Below, piece after piece: positions 14,885 to 20,853 of a stretch of DNA of 20,853 bases. Under the pieces are notes generated by a model that searched no databases, was not told the DNA's origin, and was given only the letters and a program-made list of their open reading frames with translations. The DNA lies in the NCBI GenBank assembly GCA_002452095.1, contig DKEG01000058.1, positions 243 through 21,095 of the forward strand, in the 5' to 3' direction. How positions within the stretch are numbered: position 1 is the stretch's first letter; every line of letters begins with the position of its first letter. This stretch comes from Bacteroidales bacterium UBA6828 (lineage in GTDB: Bacteria; Bacteroidota; Bacteroidia; Bacteroidales; Paludibacteraceae). The position numbers were made by a program, and so were the translations under genes.

Positions 14885-16678
14885 TTAATATCCTTTGTTT
14901 TGGTCTGCCTCGGTCAGCGCATTATTGGCGTTGATTTCGGCTTGCGGAATAGGCTTGTACCATTTGATGTCGCCGCTGGCATTGCTCATACGCCCCAACG
15001 CATTCCCTGCCAGGTCGGCATTGAAAAGGTTGTTGTAGCGCACCAACTGATGCGTACGGCGCAAGTCTATCCAACGGTGTCCCTCGGCATAGAGTTCACG
15101 CGCACGCTCGTCCAATACAAGGTCTATCGGGGTATTGGAAAAGCCGGAATAGACAGAAGCGTAAGGCGAAACATACGAAGCGAAATCCGTAGCAGCGACA
15201 CCCGCACGCGCACGTACATCATTGATATACTGCTCGGCTGTAGCCTGCTCACCCGACATCAAGGCTGCCTCGGCTGCCACTAAATAGAGATCCGACAGAT
15301 GCAGCACCACAATGTCGCGATACCCGTTGGTCTTATTCACCGCAATAGCCGATGAATTAGGGTCGTCAAACTTCTTCACCACCGGTGCGGAGAACATACC
15401 CGGATTATCCTTTACATAGGTTGCATAATCATACTCTGTACCATTCACCCACATCTTCGGATAACTCATCACAATCACAGCGGGTTCATTCACGCACTCG
15501 CCTTTCTCCAACCGTTTGGCATTGGCACTTTTGTATGCTGCAGCATCCGAAGTGCTTGCCGTACCGGGATAGACACGCAACAGAATAGGCAACGTATCCT
15601 TGGCTGCCGCATCGGCATTATAGTAAGCATAGTAGCCCTCTGTACCCCACCCGCCTTTGGTAGAGTTGTACATCGTAGTCATAAACGTAGCGTCATAGCG
15701 TTGGTCGTCGGTCGTCCATAGGTAACTCGATTTGGGGTTCGAAGCGTGCATACCGTCCACGTATTTCTCGCCCGTAGAGGTGCAGTCGCCATAGTAACTG
15801 CCAAACGTATTCTGCAAACCGTGTCCGCCCGTTTTCAGTTCGCCCGGCCACCCTGCACGATCGTATTGTACAGCGAAAATCACTTCCGCATTGCCCTCAT
15901 TGGCAGGACTCCATTTCTCCTCGAAAGGCATTGTCAGTTCCTGGCTGTTAATCGCCTGTTTTGCCCAACGGAGTGCCTCTTTGAAATAGGTGTCGTCCTG
16001 TATGGTATAGGTTCCCTGTACGGCATCGGTAACCGTGGTTCCAAGGTCCCAGCCTGCCGCCAGACAGACCTTTGCCAATAGTGCCTTTACGGCACGTTGC
16101 GATGCTACACCCGTGGTGTTCTCCGCTGCCAACGATGCATCATCGGAAATAGCGGTTAAATCGGAAATCAGACTCTTGTAAAACTCCGACAACTCCGTGC
16201 GGGGGTAATTGCGCTCGCTGCCGTTGATATAAGTGCTGCTATAAGGCACACCGCCGAATTCCTGGCTCAATATATAGTAGCAGTAACTGCGCACAAACAC
16301 CATCTCGGCTTTGTATTTGCCGTCTTTGTCGTAAAAGATTGTGGCATTCGCCATATTGATACAGGCATACAAATCGGAATAAAGCGATTTTACATCCGTG
16401 TTCTCGGGAGTAATCGTGTATTGGTCAAACTGCGTCCCTGTCTTCTTGTTGCTCGGCATATACAGGTCAACCCCCTCTTCATACACATCTACACGCGCAG
16501 CAACAGGCTTCAGTAACGAATAGGTATACACACGCAGAGTGGATGCATCCTCGCTAAAGTATTTTTCGGCAGATTGTCCGCCGGCAGTCTTGTTCTCAGG
16601 AGTCAGAAAACTATCGCAACCGCTCGACAGCAGCCCGCCAAACAGCAATGCACAGACAAATATATTCTTTGTTTTCAT
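14885..16678 (-). CDS. SusD/RagB-family nutrient-binding outer-membrane lipoprotein
   Basis: A 597-residue lipoprotein: signal MKTKNIFVCALLFGGLLSSG with the cysteine at 21, then DSFLTPE, the usual SusD opening. The N-terminal helical part contains TPR-like stretches (MVFVRSYCYYILSQEFGGVPY) and the C-terminal part has the family's typical ending: LVLDERARELYAEGHRWIDLRRT, then GDIKWYKPIPQAEINAN near the C-terminus. SusD proteins form a lid on the SusC barrel and bind the ligand, usually a glycan, sometimes peptides. It lies 16 bp after the susC stop, a standard pair. Length is within the family range (about 480-650). The substrate cannot be read; no glycosidase, sulfatase, peptidase or lyase gene is present in the window to suggest one. 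Confidence 0.95.
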   Translation of the reverse strand: MKTKNIFVCALLFGGLLSSGCDSFLTPENKTAGGQSAEKYFSEDASTLRVYTYSLLKPVAARVDVYEEGVDLYMPSNKKTGTQFDQYTITPENTDVKSLYSDLYACINMANATIFYDKDGKYKAEMVFVRSYCYYILSQEFGGVPYSSTYINGSERNYPRTELSEFYKSLISDLTAISDDASLAAENTTGVASQRAVKALLAKVCLAAGWDLGTTVTDAVQGTYTIQDDTYFKEALRWAKQAINSQELTMPFEEKWSPANEGNAEVIFAVQYDRAGWPGELKTGGHGLQNTFGSYYGDCTSTGEKYVDGMHASNPKSSYLWTTDDQRYDATFMTTMYNSTKGGWGTEGYYAYYNADAAAKDTLPILLRVYPGTASTSDAAAYKSANAKRLEKGECVNEPAVIVMSYPKMWVNGTEYDYATYVKDNPGMFSAPVVKKFDDPNSSAIAVNKTNGYRDIVVLHLSDLYLVAAEAALMSGEQATAEQYINDVRARAGVAATDFASYVSPYASVYSGFSNTPIDLVLDERARELYAEGHRWIDLRRTHQLVRYNNLFNADLAGNALGRMSNASGDIKWYKPIPQAEINANNALTEADQNKGY

Positions 16679-16694
16679 AATATAGTATTCTTTT

Positions 16695-19600
16695 TTAGAA
16701 TTTGAGACTCAAACCTACTTGTGTGTTGATGGTGGCAGGCGCATCGTTCTGCAGCGGTGTGCTTGCCCATTCGGGGTCGAAACCCTGATACTTGGTAAAA
16801 CAGAACGGGTTCGTAACCGTGCAGTAGATACGCAGTTTCTGGATATGCAGTTTGTCCAACGCTTTCTTTGGCAGGCTGTATGCCAAAGTGATATATTTCA
16901 CTTTCAGGAAACTGGCATCCGTAATCTTGTTGCAGCCGTCCAACCAGTACGAGTTGCCGATACCCGAGTTGCTCGCCGCATTGTTCGGGAAAGGATACGT
17001 ACCATAGTGCGTCGTCTCTTGGTAAACAGGATTGATAAACGTACCGTTTTCTGCAATACCGTCACAGTCAATCAGCGTACCTGCGGGAATATAATAGTCC
17101 ATATTCATACGCATACGCCCGCGGTCGGAATAGTTGAGATACTCGCCGTAGAACTCCGATTCTACCGTCTGCCCGTATTTTCCGTAGAGCGAGAACGCAA
17201 ACTCTATACCTTTCCATGTCAGCGTCGAGGTCAGCGAACCCGTGATTTTCGGGTCGGACGAATAGACTTTCTTGTCTGCGTCCGAAAACTTGCCGTCGCC
17301 GTTCACATCTTTGATAATCGGCTGTCCTTCCGTCCAACCGTAGCAGGTATAGTAATAGTCCGCCTCTTTCATCTCCGTACCGGGGGTCAGCCCTTTCTGC
17401 TTGGCTATGTCGTTATCGGGTACAGCCATCATCTTGTCGCTCACAATGCCGTCCCATTGGTAGCCGTACACGTTGTTGATCGACTTGCCGATAAACAACC
17501 CGTCGTTGGGCAGGTCAGTACCCGATCCGTTGATTTCCAACACCTCGTTATGGTTGTGCGCCAAGGTAAACGCTGTTTCCCAACGCCAACCATTCACATC
17601 CACATTCACGGTCTTCAAACCGATTTCGATACCACGGTTCAGCACCGAACCCACATTTGTTACCACAGTCTGTCCGCCGGCTTCCAACGGCAGTTCCACC
17701 GAATAGAGCAGGTCGCTCGACACCTTGTTATAAAAATCTATCGTACCGGTTACACGGTCGCGAACAAAACCGAAATCCACACCCGCATTCCACTCGCTAC
17801 TCGTTTCCCATGTCAGGTTTTGATCTACGATGGCATTCGGATAATAGCCGGTAGCGTATGAACCGCCAAACGGATAGTAAACCGGACCGGCTACACTCTG
17901 TTCGGTGGCATAGTTGCCGATACCCGAGTTGTTACCCGTGATACCGTAACTTAAACGCCATTTCAGATTGGTCAGCCACGTAGCCTCTTGCATCCAACTC
18001 TCTTCCGACATACGCCACGCAACCGCTGCCGAGGGGAACCAACCCCACTTGTGTCCGGGTGCAAACTTGCTCGAACCATCGGCACGCACCGTTGCCGTAA
18101 CCATATACTTGCCCGCATACGAATAGTTCGCACGCAGCGCAAACGACATCATCGAATTCTCTGTATAGGAAGTGGTGCTGCTACCGGCATCGTAGGTTCC
18201 CGAAGCCAGGTTGTACCACAGCGTACCATCCATCACACCCGTGTATTTCAGATAGTTGTAGTTGGTCTGGTATTTCGCCATCGAAAACAACCCAAGCAGG
18301 TTCACACTGTGTTTCTCCGCAAAAGTATTGCTGTAGGTTATCGTATTGTCCCACGTATAGGAAAAATTCTGGTTCTTGGTCAGTTGGGCGATATTCTTGT
18401 CATAGTCGGATACCAACGTGTTGTCAAACTGCCCGATTGTATAGTTGTCATAGTTCGGAGCGAAAAGAGTCTTTATCTGCAAACCTTTCACGGGCGTAAT
18501 CTGCAGATAGATATTGCCCAACGCCCGCCATGTGTCTTTCTCTTTGGTGCGGTTTTGCATATAGAGAAGCGGCGTTACCTGGTCTGAGAACTGGTTCTTG
18601 CTAATCGACCCCATCGCCTCATAGTTGCCGGGCTTCTCGTTGATATTGCCGTCTTTGTCGTATGCCTGCATAAACGGATTCATACGGTAAGCAATCTTGA
18701 CGGCATCATCGTTGGCATACTCGTTGCCGAGCCATGACAAGTTAAAGTTGATACCGGCTTGCACATACTTGTTGATAGACGCATCTATCGAACCTTTCAT
18801 ATTGATACGCTTCTGCTCATCGCCCACGTATATACCATTGTCCTGGTTGAAACCCACACCGAAATGGTACGATACGTGCTCGCCGCTACCATTCACCGCC
18901 ACATAGTGGTTCTGTTGGAAACCTGTGCGGGTTACCATCTTGCGCCAATCGGTCTCGCTACCCTCTTGTATAATCGTTTTCAAGCGATACTGCCCGGCAT
19001 AATCAGCAGTAGAAGCCGTGTTGCCGTCATTGTAGAGAGCCATCTGCTCATAGCCCGTCATCGTATAGACCGGCTGACCGCTCGAAGCAATACTGCTACC
19101 GCCTGCATAACCTAAGAACTTCAAGAAACGATAGTTGTAGAACTGTTGTGCGTTCATAAACATACCCATACGGGTCGGACTGACTGCACCTACATACATA
19201 TCATATGTGATACTCGGCTTCTTCTCTTTCTTGCCTTCGCTCGTGCCGGACTTGGTGCTTACTTGTATTACACCCGCCGTCGCACGCGAACCATAGATTG
19301 CCGTACTCGAAGCATCTTTCAGCACATCAATACGTGCAATATCCTGAGGATTGAGCCAATCTATGTCGTCGCAAATAATCCCGTCCACCACGTAAATCGG
19401 CTTCGTATCCGAGTTGGTGGACGATTTACCACGTATCTCTATGTCGAAACTGCCACCGACACGTCCTGTAGCCTGCGTGATGTTTACACCGGCAACCGTA
19501 CCCTGCAATGCTTCTACCACGCCCGTCGTACCTTTGGCGGTAATAGCCTCATTGCCCACCGACGAAACTGAACCCGTCAGATCGTTCTTCTTCATCTGAC

Positions 19601-19940
19601 CATAGCCCACAACGACCACCTCGTCCAATTTTTTGGTATCCTCTGACAGAACCACTTTGATTGTCTTTTGGTTACCTACCGTTACCTCTTTCGAGCCATA
19701 ACCGATATAGGAAAACACAAGCACATCTTTCGCACTCACACCGGATAGGGTAAAGTTGCCGTCGAAATCGGTAATAGAACCATTGGTGGAGCCCTTTACC
19801 TGGATACTCACACCTATCAGGGGTTCGCCCGCCTCGTCAGCCACCATACCGCTCACCGTTTGCTGCGCATACACCACAAGCGATGATACCGCCAATAACA
19901 GCAGTAGCACACATTTCCTCAAGGGTATAAATTTTTCCAT
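16695..19940 (-). CDS. SusC/RagA-family TonB-linked outer-membrane transporter
   Basis: A 1081-residue outer-membrane protein. The signal peptide ends VVYA before QQTVSG. Residues 28-100 form the carboxypeptidase-regulatory-like domain typical of SusC (GEPLIGVSIQVKGSTNGSI, then DFDGNFTL). The TonB box LDEVVVVGYG is at 105-114, then a plug domain with the SusC signature IARIDVLKDASSTAIYGSRA (201-220). The rest is barrel, ending GLSLKF with a terminal aromatic. There is no N-terminal secretin/TonB short domain, so this is not a transducing receptor working with an anti-sigma factor. It imports a ligand held by the SusD lid, powered by TonB. First gene of a four-gene operon; the predicted promoter lies about 320 bp upstream, leaving a long leader. 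Confidence 0.97.
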   Translation of the reverse strand: MEKFIPLRKCVLLLLLAVSSLVVYAQQTVSGMVADEAGEPLIGVSIQVKGSTNGSITDFDGNFTLSGVSAKDVLVFSYIGYGSKEVTVGNQKTIKVVLSEDTKKLDEVVVVGYGQMKKNDLTGSVSSVGNEAITAKGTTGVVEALQGTVAGVNITQATGRVGGSFDIEIRGKSSTNSDTKPIYVVDGIICDDIDWLNPQDIARIDVLKDASSTAIYGSRATAGVIQVSTKSGTSEGKKEKKPSITYDMYVGAVSPTRMGMFMNAQQFYNYRFLKFLGYAGGSSIASSGQPVYTMTGYEQMALYNDGNTASTADYAGQYRLKTIIQEGSETDWRKMVTRTGFQQNHYVAVNGSGEHVSYHFGVGFNQDNGIYVGDEQKRINMKGSIDASINKYVQAGINFNLSWLGNEYANDDAVKIAYRMNPFMQAYDKDGNINEKPGNYEAMGSISKNQFSDQVTPLLYMQNRTKEKDTWRALGNIYLQITPVKGLQIKTLFAPNYDNYTIGQFDNTLVSDYDKNIAQLTKNQNFSYTWDNTITYSNTFAEKHSVNLLGLFSMAKYQTNYNYLKYTGVMDGTLWYNLASGTYDAGSSTTSYTENSMMSFALRANYSYAGKYMVTATVRADGSSKFAPGHKWGWFPSAAVAWRMSEESWMQEATWLTNLKWRLSYGITGNNSGIGNYATEQSVAGPVYYPFGGSYATGYYPNAIVDQNLTWETSSEWNAGVDFGFVRDRVTGTIDFYNKVSSDLLYSVELPLEAGGQTVVTNVGSVLNRGIEIGLKTVNVDVNGWRWETAFTLAHNHNEVLEINGSGTDLPNDGLFIGKSINNVYGYQWDGIVSDKMMAVPDNDIAKQKGLTPGTEMKEADYYYTCYGWTEGQPIIKDVNGDGKFSDADKKVYSSDPKITGSLTSTLTWKGIEFAFSLYGKYGQTVESEFYGEYLNYSDRGRMRMNMDYYIPAGTLIDCDGIAENGTFINPVYQETTHYGTYPFPNNAASNSGIGNSYWLDGCNKITDASFLKVKYITLAYSLPKKALDKLHIQKLRIYCTVTNPFCFTKYQGFDPEWASTPLQNDAPATINTQVGLSLKF

Positions 19941-20260
19941 ACAGAAAAAAAGTGTTTGGATTAGTATTAGTTAGTATTTAGTATTGTATTTTTTCAGTAT
20001 CAGTCAATATCTGTTGCGTAGCATAGCCGCATATCATCATCGTATTGTAATACGTAGTGCCTTCCTGTGTTTTTGGTATAAAAACCCATCGGAAGAATTA
20101 AATACGCACTATAATAATTCCGCCAACGGGTATATAATATATTTCAAATTTAGTCTAAAAAACGGCTTAAAATCGGCACCCAATCAATTTTTACACACGA
20201 ATTGCACGATTTTTATACAAATTATTCTTCTTTGGTTTCCCGTTAGCCCCATTTACTAAA
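19941..20260 (-). promoter_or_regulatory. Long leader of the SusCD operon
   Basis: About 320 bases without a gene lie between the predicted transcription start and the susC ATG. Visible structure: an inverted repeat CGTATT-GT-AATACG (20041-20054); a hairpin with GTTTTT (20069-20074) pairing AAAAAC (20080-20085) and outer CTTCC (20061-20065) pairing GGAAG (20091-20095); and three AATACTA-type direct repeats on the minus strand near 19961-19985. A second, weaker TAnnTTTG match (20152-20145) has no suitable TTG upstream. No known riboswitch was recognised. Confidence 0.5.
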
Positions 20261-20267
20261 CTTACCA

Positions 20268-20298
20268 CAAAGGTAATATATTTTCCCGAAAAATGCAA
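20268..20298 (-). promoter_or_regulatory. Promoter of the SusCD operon
   Basis: TACCTTTG (20275-20268, minus strand) with TTG at 20298-20296, 20 bp upstream, is a full match to the Bacteroidota pattern and has the same spacing as the cobalamin promoter. It is the only canonical promoter found upstream of susC. Confidence 0.78.
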
Positions 20299-20392
20299 GA
20301 CTGAAATTAAAATTCTTTTTTTTTACATTCTTTTCTGCACATCAAGGGTTCCAATCACCACCCTCACAACTATTTACCAAACGTATAGCAGG

Positions 20393-20476
20393 TGCGGGTG
20401 ATTATCGGGTGATTCCCGATAGGATACCGAATGTTTACCTATGAGTTGCCACCAACCTCCCGCAGGGGACGCGGAC
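20393..20476 (-). repeat. Tail part of the composite dispersed repeat (right copy)
   Basis: The reverse complement of 20401-20476 aligns without gaps to 1-76, about 80% identical by eye. It ends in two 11-bp units on the minus strand, AATCACCCGAT (20414-20404) and AATCACCCGCA (20403-20393). The 17-base segment at 20462-20478 is repeated exactly at 20501-20517, so the joint between hairpin and tail carries a short direct duplication. Confidence 0.78.
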
Positions 20477-20508
20477 GCTACAGATTCTCTGCAAGCCATA
20501 GCAGGGGA

Positions 20509-20528
20509 CGCGGACGCCCTCGTCCGCG
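20509..20528. repeat. GC-rich perfect hairpin, repeat family member 3
   Basis: CGCGGACG (20509-20516) pairs perfectly with CGTCCGCG (20521-20528) around CCCT, which on the minus strand reads as the loop AGGG seen in member 1. A second hairpin, CGGTTTG (20531-20537) with CAAACCG (20541-20547), adjoins it. Confidence 0.82.
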
Positions 20529-20624
20529 GTCGGTTTGGCACAAACCGTATGTCTATGCTCTATTCTATATGGAGACGTGAAGCGTAAGGCAGGTGTGCGC
20601 AGGCACACTGAGTGCCGAAGTGAA

Positions 20625-20737
20625 ACGAAAGCCTGTGACTTGAGCAGAATTCCATAGACAGAGAGGAGAAATGACGGCGACCTGAACTCGTACAGCGAGT
20701 TTCAATGTCGCAAGTCCATTTCGATGAAGCATAGGAC
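20625..20737 (-). repeat. Head part of the composite dispersed repeat (right copy)
   Basis: The reverse complement matches 752-867 at about 82% by eye, with one 3-base gap. On the minus strand the parts follow in order: head, variable stretch with copy-specific hairpins (for example GTGTGC-CTGC-GCACAC near 20594-20609), GC hairpin, duplicated joint, tail, 11-bp array. Small open frames cross this block (20560-20751 and 20565-20810 on the minus strand); whether any is a gene is unclear. Confidence 0.8.
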
Positions 20738-20822
20738 ACCCTTGGTGCCAACTGCCGGGTAATAGCCGGACAGGCTTTGGATATTGGATAGGCTCACCAT
20801 AGAGCATCATTTTATATAAAAA

Positions 20823-20853
20823 AGAGGCTGTCTAACAAGTATAGGCAGCCTCT
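20823..20853 (-). terminator. Intrinsic terminator of a minus-strand gene beyond the right edge
   Basis: AGAGGCTGTCT (20823-20833) pairs with AGGCAGCCTCT (20843-20853), with one G-U pair, around a 9-base loop. On the minus strand it is followed by TTTTTTATATA. The window cuts off directly at the stem. Confidence 0.8.

Noticed and set aside
16695..19940. Transducing SusC receptor working with a sigma/anti-sigma pair
   Set aside because: The N-terminal secretin-type domain needed for this is absent and no sigma or anti-sigma gene is nearby.
20145..20152. Second promoter in the susC leader (TAAATTTG)
   Set aside because: No TTG lies at the usual distance upstream, and such an 8-mer is likely by chance in this AT-rich leader.

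Overview
The window reads as a chromosomal segment of a Bacteroidales-type bacterium (phylum Bacteroidota). The support is: a SusC/SusD pair; a BtuB plus surface beta-propeller cobalamin locus; three promoters with the Bacteroidota -7 box TAnnTTTG and a TTG about 20 bp upstream; A-rich start regions mostly lacking a Shine-Dalgarno; and lipoproteins with acidic surface-export-like signals after the lipid cysteine. No narrower taxon can be given from the sequence. All ten supported genes lie on the minus strand, so the biological reading order runs from right to left.

Reading along the minus strand: (1) 20853-20277 is gene-free. It holds a terminator for a gene beyond the right edge, then a complete copy of an unusual composite dispersed repeat. 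(2) 20300-12881 is one transcription unit: canonical promoter, ~320-nt leader, susC (19940-16695), susD (16678-14885), a small surface lipoprotein (14862-14398), a secreted beta-rich protein (14362-12938) and a strong terminator. It contains no hydrolase, so its substrate cannot be read from the locus. (3) 12847-7393 is a vitamin B12 uptake operon: promoter, class-I-like cobalamin riboswitch, btuB, a BtuG-like propeller lipoprotein with a second C-terminal domain, a DUF4465-type secreted protein, and a terminator. (4) gdhA (7180-5822), with its own promoter and terminator. (5) A 977-residue receiver/ATP-grasp fusion (5697-2764) followed by a Na/Pi-cotransporter-PhoU protein (2715-1012). (6) A PaaI-like thioesterase (733-230).

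The less ordinary content lies between the genes. A composite element (a ~115-bp conserved head, a variable hairpin-bearing stretch, a GC-rich perfect hairpin, a ~64-bp conserved tail and an 11-bp tandem array) is complete at the right end and present in parts at the left end, in the opposite orientation. Its hairpin also occurs alone between gdhA and the ATP-grasp gene. The B12 operon carries tandem repeats with a 7-bp unit at three places: at the stop codon of btuB, at the stop codon of the btuG-like gene, and inside the btuG-like signal peptide, where a change of one unit would shift the reading frame. Three terminator-like hairpins share a stem core, and two of them also share the loop.

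Limits: family assignments come from reading motifs, without database searches. Similarities between repeats were counted by eye.
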